64,000 nt of DNA, from the NCBI RefSeq assembly GCF_000328625.1, contig NC_019978.1, positions 744,001 to 808,000 of the forward strand, given 5' to 3'. Of this stretch, positions 1 through 9,936 are shown piece by piece. Each line of letters opens with the position of its first letter. The stretch's first letter is position 1. A program made the translations under genes and the position numbers. Below the pieces are notes generated by a model that was not told the origin of the DNA, made no database searches, and saw only the letters and a list, made by a program, of their open reading frames with translations. This DNA comes from Halobacteroides halobius DSM 5150 (GTDB taxonomy: Bacteria; Bacillota; Halanaerobiia; Halobacteroidales; Halobacteroidaceae).

Positions 1-551
1 CAGAATCAGATTTAATAACAGTTAAATCACCTGTATTTTCTTTTTCTAAACTATCAGATGTGGATATCTTCCTTGGCCCGGAGATGAAATCAACTGGAGA
101 GGTAATGGGTACTGATGAAACTTATCCTAAAGCTTTATATAAGTCTATGTTAGCAGCTGGCTTTGAGATACCTAAAGAAGGTAAAGTTTTATTATCAGTA
201 GCTGATCGGGATAAACCAGAAGCTATTAATCTAGCTATGAGATTAGAAGAGTTAGGATTTAATTTAATAGCCACTTCTAATACAGCTAATTATCTGCAAC
301 AAGAAGGAGTTACAGTTAAAGAAGTAGCTAAAGAAGATACCTTAGATGTTATTACAGGTGGAGAGATTGATCTAGTACTTAATACTCCAACTAAAGGTAA
401 AATCTCTAAGCGATTTGGTTTTAAGTTAAGAAGAACGACCGTTGAGTATAATATTCCGTGTTTAACTTCTTTAGGTACAATGAAGGCTTTATTACAAATT
501 CTAGATCAAGATATTAAAGAGTTTAAAGCGTTAAGTTTAGATCAATATTAA
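1..551 (+). CDS. carB: Carbamoyl-phosphate synthase large chain, C-terminal part (5' truncated)
   Basis: Reading frame 3 is open from base 3 to a TAA at 551, so this is the end of a gene that begins before the window. The protein start shows the late ATP-grasp signature LGPEMKSTGEVMG typical of CarB. It is followed by an MGS-like allosteric domain (about the last 130 residues) that ends in a helical tail. CarB makes carbamoyl phosphate from glutamine, bicarbonate and ATP for pyrimidine and arginine synthesis, with the small subunit CarA. The first methionine in the window (base 60) is internal, since the homologous sequence VKSPVFSFSKL lies upstream in frame. argF, the next arginine enzyme, is 52 kb away in this window. 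Family assignment is firm. Confidence 0.95.
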   Translation, partial: ESDLITVKSPVFSFSKLSDVDIFLGPEMKSTGEVMGTDETYPKALYKSMLAAGFEIPKEGKVLLSVADRDKPEAINLAMRLEELGFNLIATSNTANYLQQEGVTVKEVAKEDTLDVITGGEIDLVLNTPTKGKISKRFGFKLRRTTVEYNIPCLTSLGTMKALLQILDQDIKEFKALSLDQY

Positions 552-559
552 ATTATTAA

Positions 560-592
560 GGTGGTATCTTACAGTGGGATACCACCTTTTTT
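560..592 (+). terminator. Intrinsic terminator after carB
   Basis: A 9-bp perfect stem (GGTGGTATC at 560-568 with GATACCACC at 578-586) is followed by a T run. It lies nine bases after the carB stop and touches the end of the convergent DUF4363 gene, so it may serve both strands. Confidence 0.9.
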
Positions 593-956
593 ATCTACCT
601 ATTTTTTGCCACATAGTATCTACTGTATTTATTTCTACTAAAGAAGTAGTTTTATTTTGGGCGGTAACTGCACCTTGGAGACGATTAATACTTATATCTA
701 AATTAACAACTTCATCTTTTTCAATATTAAATTGGATGCGAGTAAGCACTGTTTGCCATGCTTTCTCTAGTTTTTTTGCATTTTTAGAAGCTTCTTGCCA
801 ATTATTATGGAGAATATTTTTTCTTACAGCAGAAATATATTTACTAACATTATCTTCTTTAGTTAGTGATTGTTTTAAGAAGGCACCAGCATTCATCAGT
901 ATAATAAAAGTTATAAGTATAATAACTGGAATTAAATAGGCAGTAGTTTTTTTCAT
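591..956 (-). CDS. DUF4363-like membrane-anchored protein
   Basis: A 121-residue protein with one N-terminal hydrophobic helix (about residues 7-27) and a helical outer domain with heptad-like spacing. The length, the topology and the position directly downstream of a DUF421 gene match the DUF4363 family, which commonly accompanies DUF421 proteins in spore-forming Firmicutes. The biochemical role is unknown. The start is supported by GAGGAGG seven bases upstream on the minus strand. It is 15 bases from the DUF421 stop, so the two genes form one operon. No catalytic residues can be recognised. Confidence 0.7.
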   Translation of the reverse strand: MKKTTAYLIPVIILITFIILMNAGAFLKQSLTKEDNVSKYISAVRKNILHNNWQEASKNAKKLEKAWQTVLTRIQFNIEKDEVVNLDISINRLQGAVTAQNKTTSLVEINTVDTMWQKIGR

Positions 957-971
957 TGTTTTCCTCCTCGC

Positions 972-1703
972 TTAGTTGGCCCCTGGATAATCACTAATAT
1001 TAATTGGTACTTCTAAGTTATCATCTTGATAAGTATCAATATACAACTTTCCACTAGTATCTAAAGTTGCTAAGAATACTTTTTTAATATCACTAATTCC
1101 TAAATTATTTAATTGTGATTGTAGCCATTTTTGATCAAGGTTAACTTGTTTAAGATTTTGTTCAATAAGTGCCCCATCATAAATTATTTCAACACTTAAA
1201 CCCTTATAATCTGTAGAAAGATTCATATCTTTTGCTGTTACAGTTTGATATTGTGATTTTTTTAAAACTGATAACTTTCCATTGGTCTCCATAATAGCAA
1301 ATTCAACTTCGGAAGGATTAAAAATCCCTTTATTTCTAAGCATTTCTAAAAGATCAGTAACTCTATAGCGTAATCTAGCTAAATTCTCCTCCATTATTTT
1401 GCCATTCATGATTACTATGGTAGATTCACCATCAATATATTTAGAGGCTGGCCTTGATTTTAGTGTAATAAATTGCATAAGTAAACTACCTGCTGTCCAA
1501 GCTGCTAGTCCAATCCATTGGGGCCAAGTGCCAGTAATTAAATCTGTGGTCAAAGAAGCGGCAATAGACCCAATAGTAATTCCGATGATGTAATCAAAAT
1601 AGGTAAGTTGTCCAATTTGTTGCTTGCCAAGGACTCGAGTGAAGATAAGTAAAGTAATAAAGCCAATTACTGATCTAAATAGTATGACTAGAGTTTCATT
1701 CAT
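972..1703 (-). CDS. DUF421 (YetF-type) membrane protein
   Basis: A 243-residue protein with about three N-terminal transmembrane helices (residues about 5-25, 35-55 and 60-80), followed by a cytosolic two-part domain containing the conserved YIDG and EEN/MLR segments of the DUF421 family (B. subtilis YetF, YkjA, YrbG). The family is associated with spores and the cell envelope, but no enzyme activity is established. It is the first gene of a two-gene minus-strand operon with the DUF4363 gene. The promoter must lie in 1704-1765, back to back with the copper promoter. Confidence 0.85.
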   Translation of the reverse strand: MNETLVILFRSVIGFITLLIFTRVLGKQQIGQLTYFDYIIGITIGSIAASLTTDLITGTWPQWIGLAAWTAGSLLMQFITLKSRPASKYIDGESTIVIMNGKIMEENLARLRYRVTDLLEMLRNKGIFNPSEVEFAIMETNGKLSVLKKSQYQTVTAKDMNLSTDYKGLSVEIIYDGALIEQNLKQVNLDQKWLQSQLNNLGISDIKKVFLATLDTSGKLYIDTYQDDNLEVPINISDYPGAN

Positions 1704-1769
1704 TCTATCACCTCATTATTTATATTATGGATTAGTTTAGATTGGAATATTAATTTTTTCTTTATAATC

Positions 1770-1798
1770 TTGACAAAACTACTAAGCTATGTTAATAT
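1770..1798 (+). promoter_or_regulatory. Promoter of the copper operon
   Basis: TTGACA at 1770-1775 and TATAAT-like TAATAT at 1793-1798 are separated by exactly 17 bases. This is the only strong sigma-A-type pair upstream of copA. Confidence 0.75.
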
Positions 1799-1810
1799 TT
1801 TATACAACAG

Positions 1811-1826
1811 ATACACATAGGGGGTA
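1811..1826 (+). promoter_or_regulatory. Candidate CsoR operator
   Basis: The segment ATACACATAGGGGGTA lies 13 bases after the copA -10 element. It has the G-tract and the TAC...GTA outer bases seen in CsoR operators of Firmicutes, but the left arm is imperfect. csoR is the second gene of the operon, so autoregulation is expected. Assignment is by resemblance only. Confidence 0.45.
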
Positions 1827-1900
1827 AGGGTATAACAAAAGTATATAATAGAAATATTATTTAGTCTTTAAGGTAATCATAAATTTTAAGGAGGGATAAA

Positions 1901-4381
1901 ATGACAACTGCTAAAGCACTAAGTAAAGAATCATTAGAAATTATAGGCATGAGTTGTGCTTCATGCGCTCAAGCTGTTGAAAATAGTGTAGCTGAATTAG
2001 ATGGTGTAAAAAATGCTAATGTTAACTTTGCTACTGAAAAACTAAGTGTTGAGTTTGATAAATCAAAGTTAGATATAAGTGATATTAAAGCAGCAGTAAA
2101 AGATGCCGGTTATGAAGCAGAAGAGGATATAGAATTAAGAGAGGTTACAATTCCTATAGGAGGTATGAGTTGTGCTTCGTGCGCAGCAGCAACAGAAAAA
2201 GAAATTAATAAGTTAGATGGAATAGAGGAAGTAAATGTTAACTTTGCAACAGAGAAGGCAAATGTAAAGTATAATTCTGAGGAGACTAGAATCTCAGAGA
2301 TTAAATCAGCAATTACTGATGCTGGATATGAACCATTAGAGGTTGAGACAGGTCAACAAGTTGATGCTGAACAGGAACGAAGACAAAATGAGATACAGAC
2401 TTTATTAAAGAAACTTATTACTTCATCAGTGTTTGCAGTCCCATTACTCTATATAGCAATGGGACATATGATGGGGTTGCCAATTCCTGAAATCGTAAAT
2501 CCAGAAGTTAATCCACTAAACTTTGCAGTAATTCAGTTATTATTAACTATTCCTATAGCAATAGCAGGTTATAAATTTTATACAGATGGGTTTAAGTTAC
2601 TATTTAAAGGTAATCCTAATATGGATTCTCTAATAGCCATTGGTACCTCGGCTGCTATAGTCTATGGATTATATGGGATAGTACAGATTTATACTGGTAA
2701 TGTAGAGTATACTAATAATCTATACTTTGAAAGTGCAGGAGTTATTATTGCTTTAATTTTATTAGGAAACTACTTAGAAGCAGTTTCTAAGGGTAAGACT
2801 TCAGAAGCAATTAAGAAGTTAATGGACTTACAAGCAACAACTGCTACTGTAATTCAGGATGGAGAAGAGATGACTATTCCTGTAGAGGAAGTTGAAGAAG
2901 AAGATGTTATTGTAGTAAAACCAGGTGAGAAGATTCCAGTTGATGGTATTGTAGTTGAAGGACATACCTCTGTTGATGAATCAATGTTAACTGGTGAGAG
3001 TATCCCAGTTGAAAAAGAAGAAGGCGATAAGGTAGTAGGTGCAAGTATTAATAAGAATGGAACTATTAAATTTAAGGCTACAAAAGTAGGTAAGGATACA
3101 GCCTTGGCCCAAATTGTTAAATTAGTAGAAGAGGCTCAAGGTTCTAAAGCCCCAATAGCTGATCTAGCTGATATTGTTGCCGGTTACTTTGTACCAACTG
3201 TAATTGGAATTGCTATTGTATCTAGTTTGGCTTGGTATCTAGCTGGTTCTAGTGGAGTTTTTGCCTTAACTATCTTTATTTCTGTATTAGTTATTGCTTG
3301 CCCCTGTGCTCTAGGTTTAGCTACACCGACAGCTATTATGGTTGGTACTGGTAAGGGAGCAGAAAATGGTGTTTTGATCAAAGGTGGAGTTCCTTTAGAA
3401 ACAACTCATAAGATAGAAAGAATTATTTTTGATAAAACTGGTACCATTACTGAAGGAAAGCCAGAGGTTACAGATGTTATAACTACTGCAGAATATAGTG
3501 ATAATCAATTATTAAGCTTAGCAGCTTCAGCAGAAAAAGGTTCTGAACATCCATTAGGTGAGGCAATTGTAAGAGATGCTGAAGAAAAAGAATTAGAATT
3601 TAAAGATATTAATAATTTTGCGGCTATACCTGGTCATGGAATTAAAGTAGAAGTTGCAGGTCAGAATATCCTATTTGGAAATCAAAAGTTAATGGATGAT
3701 AATAATATAGAGATCGATTTACAAGATGAAGCAGATAGATTAGCTAATGAAGGGAAAACACCAATGTTTATGGCCGTTGAAGGTAAATTAGCAGGAATTG
3801 TTGCTGTAGCTGATACTGTTAAAGAAAATAGTGCTCAAGCAATTGAAAAGCTTCATGATATGGGGATTGAAGTTGCTATGATTACAGGTGATAACCAAAG
3901 AACAGCTAATGCTATTGCCAAACAAGTAGGTATCGATATTGTGCGAGCAGAAGTATTACCTGAAGATAAAGCAAATGAGGTAAGAAAGTTACAAGATGGA
4001 GGTAACCAGGTTGCTATGGTTGGTGATGGCATTAATGATGCCCCGGCCTTGGCCCAAGCTGATATTGGAATGGCTATTGGTTCGGGAACAGATGTTGCTA
4101 TGGAATCAGCTGATATAGTATTAATGAAGGATGATATTCTAGATGTAATAACAGCGATTCAATTAAGTAAAGCTACAATTAGAAATATTAAGCAGAATTT
4201 ATTCTGGGCCTTTGCTTATAATTCAGCCGGTATTCCAGTTGCAGCAGGTTTATTATATATCTTTGGTGGGCCAATGCTTAATCCAATGATTGCTGCTGGA
4301 GCAATGTCATTAAGTTCAGTTTCTGTTTTAACTAATGCATTAAGATTAAAGAACTTCAAGCCTAACTATAAATTGGATTAA
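1901..4381 (+). CDS. copA: Copper-exporting P1B-type ATPase
   Basis: 826 residues with two N-terminal heavy-metal-associated domains, each with GMSCASC (residues about 16 and 87). There is an eight-helix membrane core with the CPC metal site (ACPCALG), the phosphorylation motif DKTGT, the SEHP motif of metal P-type ATPases, and the GDGINDAP hinge. The last helices carry YN and MSLSS, the residues that define Cu(I)-selective P1B-1 pumps. It exports Cu(I) from the cytosol using ATP. The start is fixed by AAGGAGGG eight bases upstream. It is the first gene of copA-csoR-copZ. Length and motifs are all as expected for a working pump. Confidence 0.97.
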   Translation: MTTAKALSKESLEIIGMSCASCAQAVENSVAELDGVKNANVNFATEKLSVEFDKSKLDISDIKAAVKDAGYEAEEDIELREVTIPIGGMSCASCAAATEKEINKLDGIEEVNVNFATEKANVKYNSEETRISEIKSAITDAGYEPLEVETGQQVDAEQERRQNEIQTLLKKLITSSVFAVPLLYIAMGHMMGLPIPEIVNPEVNPLNFAVIQLLLTIPIAIAGYKFYTDGFKLLFKGNPNMDSLIAIGTSAAIVYGLYGIVQIYTGNVEYTNNLYFESAGVIIALILLGNYLEAVSKGKTSEAIKKLMDLQATTATVIQDGEEMTIPVEEVEEEDVIVVKPGEKIPVDGIVVEGHTSVDESMLTGESIPVEKEEGDKVVGASINKNGTIKFKATKVGKDTALAQIVKLVEEAQGSKAPIADLADIVAGYFVPTVIGIAIVSSLAWYLAGSSGVFALTIFISVLVIACPCALGLATPTAIMVGTGKGAENGVLIKGGVPLETTHKIERIIFDKTGTITEGKPEVTDVITTAEYSDNQLLSLAASAEKGSEHPLGEAIVRDAEEKELEFKDINNFAAIPGHGIKVEVAGQNILFGNQKLMDDNNIEIDLQDEADRLANEGKTPMFMAVEGKLAGIVAVADTVKENSAQAIEKLHDMGIEVAMITGDNQRTANAIAKQVGIDIVRAEVLPEDKANEVRKLQDGGNQVAMVGDGINDAPALAQADIGMAIGSGTDVAMESADIVLMKDDILDVITAIQLSKATIRNIKQNLFWAFAYNSAGIPVAAGLLYIFGGPMLNPMIAAGAMSLSSVSVLTNALRLKNFKPNYKLD

Positions 4382-4399
4382 GAAACTGAGGTGAAATAA

Positions 4400-4678
4400 A
4401 TGAGCTCATATCAAGACCAAAAAGATAACTTATTATCCCGCTTAAATAGAGTTGAAGGACAAATTTGTGGTATTAAAAAAATGATAGAAGAAGATAAATA
4501 CTGTGTTGATGTTTTAACTCAAATAAGTGCTGTCAAGGGAGCTTTAAATAAAGTAGGAATGACTGTTTTAGAGTCACATACTAAAGGTTGTGTTAGTGAT
4601 ACTATTGAGTCTAAAGCCGATAGTGATGAAGTTATTGAAGAATTAATGGAGGTAATCTTTAAATTTACTAATAAATAA
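4400..4678 (+). CDS. csoR: CsoR-family copper-sensing repressor
   Basis: A 92-residue all-helical DUF156/CsoR protein. The Cu(I)-binding triad of the family is visible as Cys in KYCVDVL, then His and Cys in ESHTKGC. The N-terminal LLSRLNRVEGQ segment is the usual DNA-contact region. It should repress copA-csoR-copZ until it binds Cu(I). The gene lies 18 bases after copA and is in the same operon. The Cys-His-Cys set argues for copper over the nickel or formaldehyde branches. Confidence 0.93.
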   Translation: MSSYQDQKDNLLSRLNRVEGQICGIKKMIEEDKYCVDVLTQISAVKGALNKVGMTVLESHTKGCVSDTIESKADSDEVIEELMEVIFKFTNK

Positions 4679-4722
4679 GTTGTAACAATGCCTCAAATCT
4701 TATAATGAAGGGAGGGATACAA

Positions 4723-4929
4723 ATGAAGGAAGTGCTATTTAACGTAGAAGGAATGTCCTGTGGACATTGTAAAAATTCTGTAGAGACAGCTTTAAATGAC
4801 TTAGCTGGTGTTAATAATGCTACAGTAGATTTAGATGCAGCTACAGTTACAGTTAAATTTGATGATACAGTAAGTGAAGCTGATTTGAAAGCAGCTATTG
4901 AAGATGCTGGTTCTTATCAAGTTAAATAA
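4723..4929 (+). CDS. copZ: CopZ-type copper chaperone
   Basis: A 68-residue single HMA domain with the metal motif GMSCGHC near the N-terminus and the usual beta-alpha-beta-beta-alpha-beta length. It carries Cu(I) to CopA in the cytosol. I chose the ATG at 4723 because GGGAGGG lies seven bases upstream; an in-frame ATG at 4705 has no ribosome binding site. It is the last gene of the copper operon and is followed by a terminator. Confidence 0.95.
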   Translation: MKEVLFNVEGMSCGHCKNSVETALNDLAGVNNATVDLDAATVTVKFDDTVSEADLKAAIEDAGSYQVK

Positions 4930-4939
4930 TTTTGTTACA

Positions 4940-4971
4940 GGCTACTTCCTGGTTTAGGGAGTAGTCTTTTT
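4940..4971 (+). terminator. Terminator of the copper operon
   Basis: A 10-bp stem with two G-T pairs (GGCTACTTCC with GGGAGTAGTC) is followed by TTTTT, just after the copZ stop. Confidence 0.85.
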
Positions 4972-5077
4972 ATTAATTTAGCTATTAAAAACAATTAATA
5001 ATTTTTATTAATAAGCAGGAGAATATGTAGTTTTGTATAAAATAAAAATATAGATAGTATTAAAAGGAGCTGATAAG

Positions 5078-6586
5078 ATGGATAAATATTCGAAAACGTA
5101 TAATAAGTTATCTAATTTAGGGTTAGAGTTAAAATTTGGTTTAGGATTAATTTTAATTTTATTAATTAGTTCTCCTATTGCTGAGTTTATTAATCAGTTA
5201 ATAAATAATTATATTTATAATGGAATTAATATAATCGTTATCATTAAAATTACGGTTAGTTTGATTTTAGCTGAAGCTTTATTATACCAGCTTGTTAATA
5301 GACAAGTTAACCAAATTGAAGATGATGAAATAGCGGTTGATGATAGTGAGGAAGATACAAAAGGAATTATTAAAAACATAGGACATGAAATTAGCAATTT
5401 ATTAATTTACGGTCATGAATTAGCGGCCTCATCGCAAGAAGGAAAGGCCAAGGTAGGAGATACAACGGAGATGATTGAGAATATGACAGCTAGTATTGAA
5501 GAAATTTCAGCTAGCGCTCAAGAAGTAACTAGTTTTGCCCAAGAATCAACTTCTAAAACAAAATTAGGAAGAGATAATATTAAAGAGACGATTGATAGTA
5601 TAGAGGAGATTAATCAAGCAGTAGATGAAACAATAGGAACAATGAAGGAATTAAATCATAACTCTCAGGAAATTGGAGAAATTATAGAATTAATTACTAA
5701 TATAGCAGACCAAACTAATTTATTGGCTTTAAATGCAGCAATAGAGGCTGCTAGAGCGGGAGAACATGGTCAAGGGTTTGCAGTAGTAGCAGATGAAATT
5801 AGAGAGTTAGCAGAAGAAACAGCTAATGCTACAGATGATATTATTGATATAGTTCAAGAGACACAAAATAAATCGAATCAGGTTTTAAATTCTTTTCAGA
5901 AAGTAGATAGTAAAGCTAAAGAAGGTAAAGAAGTTGCTCAGGAGACTGATCAAGTATTTGCCCAAATAGAACAGACGAGTCAAGAAACAGCTACAATGAT
6001 TGAACAGACAGCTGTAGCAGCGCAAGAGATTGCTGAAAATAGTGAGGAATTAATGGATGATGCACGAGTTATTTCAGATATTTTTGATGTTGTTTCTAAT
6101 TCTTCAGATGAACTAGCTAACATGAGTAATAATATAAATAAGTTAGTAAATAAGGCTAGGGTTGATGCTGATGATGAAACGAATTTAATTCAATGGGATG
6201 ATAGTTATTTAGTTGGAGTAGAATTGATTGATGATCAACATAAAGAGCTATTTAAACGAATTAATGATTTAATTAAAGCTAATAAGTTAAATGAAGGTAA
6301 GGAAGAAATCGGGAAAACGATAGAATTTTTAGCTGATTATACAGTTAAACATTTTAATGATGAGGAAGAGTTACAACAAGAATATGAATATCCACATTAT
6401 GATGCTCATAAAGAGCTTCATGATAAGTTTGTTCAAGATATAAAAGATTTCAAGGTTGAGTTTGAAGCAGGAAGAATAGATACAGCTAGTATGATGAAAT
6501 TTAATAAACGGATTACTCAGTGGTTGATTGATCATGTAAAAGGTATTGATCAAAAACTTGGAGAGCACATTCAAAAACAGCAATAA
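5078..6586 (+). CDS. Methyl-accepting chemotaxis protein fused to a C-terminal bacteriohemerythrin domain
   Basis: 502 residues. Two N-terminal transmembrane helices (about 19-38 and 50-72) are separated by only a short loop, so there is no periplasmic sensor. The cytoplasmic part is a methyl-accepting signalling coiled coil with the conserved hairpin tip ([16 protein letters not shown]). From about residue 370 comes a hemerythrin domain with the diiron ligands in [24 protein letters not shown] and WLIDHV. Hemerythrin binds O2 at a diiron centre, so this is most simply an intracellular oxygen or redox receptor for chemotaxis, like DcrH of Desulfovibrio. It is transcribed alone. The ribosome binding site AAGGAG precedes the ATG. 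Confidence 0.93.
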   Translation: MDKYSKTYNKLSNLGLELKFGLGLILILLISSPIAEFINQLINNYIYNGINIIVIIKITVSLILAEALLYQLVNRQVNQIEDDEIAVDDSEEDTKGIIKNIGHEISNLLIYGHELAASSQEGKAKVGDTTEMIENMTASIEEISASAQEVTSFAQESTSKTKLGRDNIKETIDSIEEINQAVDETIGTMKELNHNSQEIGEIIELITNIADQTNLLALNAAIEAARAGEHGQGFAVVADEIRELAEETANATDDIIDIVQETQNKSNQVLNSFQKVDSKAKEGKEVAQETDQVFAQIEQTSQETATMIEQTAVAAQEIAENSEELMDDARVISDIFDVVSNSSDELANMSNNINKLVNKARVDADDETNLIQWDDSYLVGVELIDDQHKELFKRINDLIKANKLNEGKEEIGKTIEFLADYTVKHFNDEEELQQEYEYPHYDAHKELHDKFVQDIKDFKVEFEAGRIDTASMMKFNKRITQWLIDHVKGIDQKLGEHIQKQQ

Positions 6587-6593
6587 GAATTTA

Positions 6594-6636
6594 AGTGGCT
6601 AGTCTTTATTTTTAGAGGCTAGCTTTCGTATTTTTT
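6594..6636 (+). terminator. Possible terminator after the MCP-hemerythrin gene
   Basis: GCTAG (6598-6602) and CTAGC (6619-6623) can form an imperfect hairpin followed by TTTCGTATTTTTT. The stem is weak, so confidence is low. Confidence 0.4.
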
Positions 6637-6665
6637 AGAAAGCTTAATTATTGATTAGTGGGGTG

Positions 6666-9600
6666 ATGAAAATAGTACTTAAGTCAAATTTTATTCAACC
6701 TAAAGTTAAAGATCAAGTTTGGATCAAGCAAGATCTGCTTTATAAATATAAGAGTATTAATGATTATAATTTGATGGTTATTAAAGGAAGATTAGGAGCA
6801 GGAAAAACGACTAGTTTATCATATTTTTTAGAGCAAAATTATGAAGAGAAGATTTATTGGTATAGTATTAATGATAAAAATGAAGATAAAATTAAATTTT
6901 GGCGGAGTATAATTGAAGCCTTTAGATTTAATGATTTAGAAATTAAAGAAGCAACGACTGATTTGGTTTCTAAATTAACAGCAGGTAAGCTAAAGGTTAA
7001 AGAAGTTATAAATAGATTGCTTGATACTTTACGGGCCAAGCTAAATGGTGATGCTATATTAGTTATTGATAACTTTCATGTGCTTAATAATAAGCCATCT
7101 TTGCTAAATACATTAAGTTATTTTATTGAACAGATGTCTAAAGATCTACATTGTGTAATTATTAGTAGACTTAAAGTTGATTTACCTAAGTTACCGTACT
7201 GGAAGATAAAAAAGAAAGCAATATTGATTGAAGATAAAGATTTTTTATTGAATCAAGAGCAGATCAAAGCTCTATTTTTAAATCAATATCAGCTTAATCT
7301 TGGCCCATCACAAATAAAAAAGATAAATGAGCTTAGTCAAGGTTGGCCCTTAGTAATAGATTTAATTGCTAAAAAGATGAAGGCAGGAATTAGTTTAGAA
7401 GAGATAATTACTAACCAAGAAAATTTCCAGCTGTTATTTAATTATTTAAGGGTAGAATTTTTAGATAAATTGGCTTTGGATGTACCTAATTCAAAAGAGT
7501 TTTTACTTAAAACTTCTTTATTAAAGGATATTAAAGTAGATATCTGTGATAAATTATTAAAGATCAATAATAGTAGCCAGTTGTTAGAAGAACTGATAGA
7601 TAAGACTGGTTTAATTACGAAAGAAAAAAGTAATTATCAGTATCATCCTATTTTACATAATTGTTTACAACAAGAGGCAAAAGAAGTATATGATTTTAAT
7701 CAAATTTATAACAAGTTAAAAAAGATATCTTATCAGACTAACTCTTTTGAACAATTAGTTTATTATATTATAAATAATGATAGCAAGGATAAGATTATAG
7801 AATTAGTTTTAGACCAGGGGGAAAATTGGTTAACAAGTAATAAATATAAATTAATGGATGAGAGCTTATCATATTTGCCAAAAGAAAGTTTTTTTGAGTA
7901 TCCCAGATTGTTTATTTATCAGGGGGATTTATATTTTTATCAATTAAAGGTTCATTCTGCTTTGGATTGTTATCAACAGGCAGAAGACTTATTGGTTACC
8001 CCAGAGGATTTAATTTCTCTATGGCTAAAAATAGCTAAACTTTATGCCTGGGCTAATTCCAATAAATTATTTATTTATCTTAAAAAAATAAGAGACTATA
8101 AAGCAGAGCTTTCTCTAAAAGAAAAAAGAGAATTATCTTACTTAAAGATTATTGCTAAGATGATTAGAGGTGAATTTAAAAAAGCCAATTCTTTATTAGA
8201 AAGTTATGTACTTGCAGATAGTATTTATTTAGAATTAAAAGCTAATTTATCTTTTATGCAGGGGAATTTAACAAAGGCTAGGAGGTTAGCAGATAAATTA
8301 GCAAATAATCAGTTAGCCGATTATTTACTTTATAATACTATTTTTCTACCTGTTTTTAATAATCTCTTTACTGGAGAGGTCTATCAAGCTCAAGAATATA
8401 TTTGGAATGAATTAAATGAAAATATTCCGCTAATGGAGACTTTTATTAATTACTATTTGTTACAGACAGAGGAGTTATTACAAATAGAAGATTCAGATAA
8501 ATATAAAAAAGAGTACACAAGATTTTTTAGGCAGATTGAAAGCTGTCCTTTTTCAGCTTCTTGGTATAGAATGGAGTTATTATCTAGATTAGCTCATACT
8601 GCTACTTTTATTGGTGATTATAAAACGGGAATTAACTATTTTAAGCAAGGTTTAAAACTTATTAAACAAAGAGAAGATAATTTATATGAAGCTATCTTTA
8701 AGAAGGGATTAGGTCTTAATTACTATTATAATGGGAAAGAAAAAGAGGGAATAAGTTTATTGCAACAAGCTAGGAATATATTTAATAAAATAAATAACAA
8801 TTTCAATTTAGTAGTAACAGAATTATTATTAGCCTTAATTTATTATAAGCAAGATCAAAGGAAAGAATTTAAGGAGCATATCAAATTATCTTTACAAGTT
8901 GCTAGGGAGAATAACTATGATTATTTATTTTTAAAGCCTACAATAGAAGGGATTAGAGACCCTAATAAGATTGTACCACTATTAACTACAGCCACAAGCT
9001 TAAAAATTGAAGCAGAGTATGTTAATAAACTATTAAATAAGTTAGAAATTAATAGAGCAGATAGCCATCCCGGTTATTCACTAAAGGTTAGAGCATTAGG
9101 AGAATTTAAGCTTTATTGTGGTCAAAAAGAGGTTGCTCCTCAAGAGTGGAAACGAAAGAAAGCAAGGGAATTATTTGAATTATTATTAGTTAAAAGAAAT
9201 AAGTTTATAGCTAGAGATAGGATATGTGAATTACTATGGCCTAATAAAGCATTAAAAACAGCTAAACAGAATTTTTATGTAGCTTTAAATAGACTAAATA
9301 AAATTTTAGAGCCAAATAGAACTAAAGGAGAAGCTCCTTTCTTTGTTATTAAAAATGATTCATCATATAAACTAAATACTGCTATTACTTATTTTTATGA
9401 TGTTGAATTATTTGAGGAATTAATTACAAGGGGCAAGAATTCTAATACTGAATCAGTTAAGATTAATTATTATAAACAAGCCCTCAAGTTATACCAAGGT
9501 CAATTCTTGGAGCATAATTTATATGCTAGATGGACAATAAGAGAACGAGAGAGATTAGAAAATTTGTTTTTAGATATTGCAGCTAAGTTAATAGAATATT

Positions 9601-9830
9601 ATTATCAAAAGGAAGGTTATAAGACAGTGATTGAATTAGCTAATAAGATTTTACAAATAGATAATTATTTTGAAAAAGCTTATCTTTATAAAGTAAAATC
9701 TTATATTCAATTAAGAAGACGTGATTTAGCGATTAAGACTTATTTAGAATGTAAAAAGATTTTAAAACAAGAATTAGGTGTAGAGCCTAATTCCAAATTA
9801 CAAAAACATTATCAAATAATAAGTGTCTAA
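6666..9830 (+). CDS. Large STAND-type regulator with SARP/BTAD C-terminus (copy 1)
   Basis: About 1054 residues. The N-terminus is a MalT/LuxR-like P-loop NTPase with Walker A (GRLGAGKTT near residue 46 counted from the TTG at 6651) and Walker B-like LVIDNFHV. The middle (about 350-780) is a helical TPR-like superhelix. Near residue 800 a winged helix of the OmpR/SARP type begins (RALGEFKLY, then WKRKKARELFELLL). The end is a bacterial transcriptional activation domain. Such proteins are ligand-controlled transcription activators, but the signal and targets are not evident here. I prefer the ATG at 6666, with GTGGGG just upstream; a TTG at 6651 is the alternative. It is followed by a terminator and a second copy. 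Confidence 0.8.
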   Translation: MKIVLKSNFIQPKVKDQVWIKQDLLYKYKSINDYNLMVIKGRLGAGKTTSLSYFLEQNYEEKIYWYSINDKNEDKIKFWRSIIEAFRFNDLEIKEATTDLVSKLTAGKLKVKEVINRLLDTLRAKLNGDAILVIDNFHVLNNKPSLLNTLSYFIEQMSKDLHCVIISRLKVDLPKLPYWKIKKKAILIEDKDFLLNQEQIKALFLNQYQLNLGPSQIKKINELSQGWPLVIDLIAKKMKAGISLEEIITNQENFQLLFNYLRVEFLDKLALDVPNSKEFLLKTSLLKDIKVDICDKLLKINNSSQLLEELIDKTGLITKEKSNYQYHPILHNCLQQEAKEVYDFNQIYNKLKKISYQTNSFEQLVYYIINNDSKDKIIELVLDQGENWLTSNKYKLMDESLSYLPKESFFEYPRLFIYQGDLYFYQLKVHSALDCYQQAEDLLVTPEDLISLWLKIAKLYAWANSNKLFIYLKKIRDYKAELSLKEKRELSYLKIIAKMIRGEFKKANSLLESYVLADSIYLELKANLSFMQGNLTKARRLADKLANNQLADYLLYNTIFLPVFNNLFTGEVYQAQEYIWNELNENIPLMETFINYYLLQTEELLQIEDSDKYKKEYTRFFRQIESCPFSASWYRMELLSRLAHTATFIGDYKTGINYFKQGLKLIKQREDNLYEAIFKKGLGLNYYYNGKEKEGISLLQQARNIFNKINNNFNLVVTELLLALIYYKQDQRKEFKEHIKLSLQVARENNYDYLFLKPTIEGIRDPNKIVPLLTTATSLKIEAEYVNKLLNKLEINRADSHPGYSLKVRALGEFKLYCGQKEVAPQEWKRKKARELFELLLVKRNKFIARDRICELLWPNKALKTAKQNFYVALNRLNKILEPNRTKGEAPFFVIKNDSSYKLNTAITYFYDVELFEELITRGKNSNTESVKINYYKQALKLYQGQFLEHNLYARWTIRERERLENLFLDIAAKLIEYYYQKEGYKTVIELANKILQIDNYFEKAYLYKVKSYIQLRRRDLAIKTYLECKKILKQELGVEPNSKLQKHYQIISV

Positions 9831-9831
9831 T

Positions 9832-9858
9832 AGTACCCTTTAGTAGGGTACTTTTTTA
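9832..9858 (+). terminator. Terminator between the two STAND regulators
   Basis: A 7-bp perfect stem (AGTACCC 9832-9838 with GGGTACT 9846-9852) followed by TTTTTT, directly after the stop codon. Confidence 0.88.
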
Positions 9859-9869
9859 ACTAGATATGG

Positions 9870-9898
9870 TTGGAAAACTGAGAGATTTATGATATGAT
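9870..9898 (+). promoter_or_regulatory. Promoter of the second STAND regulator
   Basis: TTGGAA (9870-9875) and TATGAT (9893-9898) with a 17-base spacer, placed between the terminator and the gene. The two paralogues therefore have separate transcripts. Confidence 0.65.
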
Positions 9899-9936
9899 TA
9901 ATAATAGTAATTAATACCATTAAGGAGGATTCTTTA

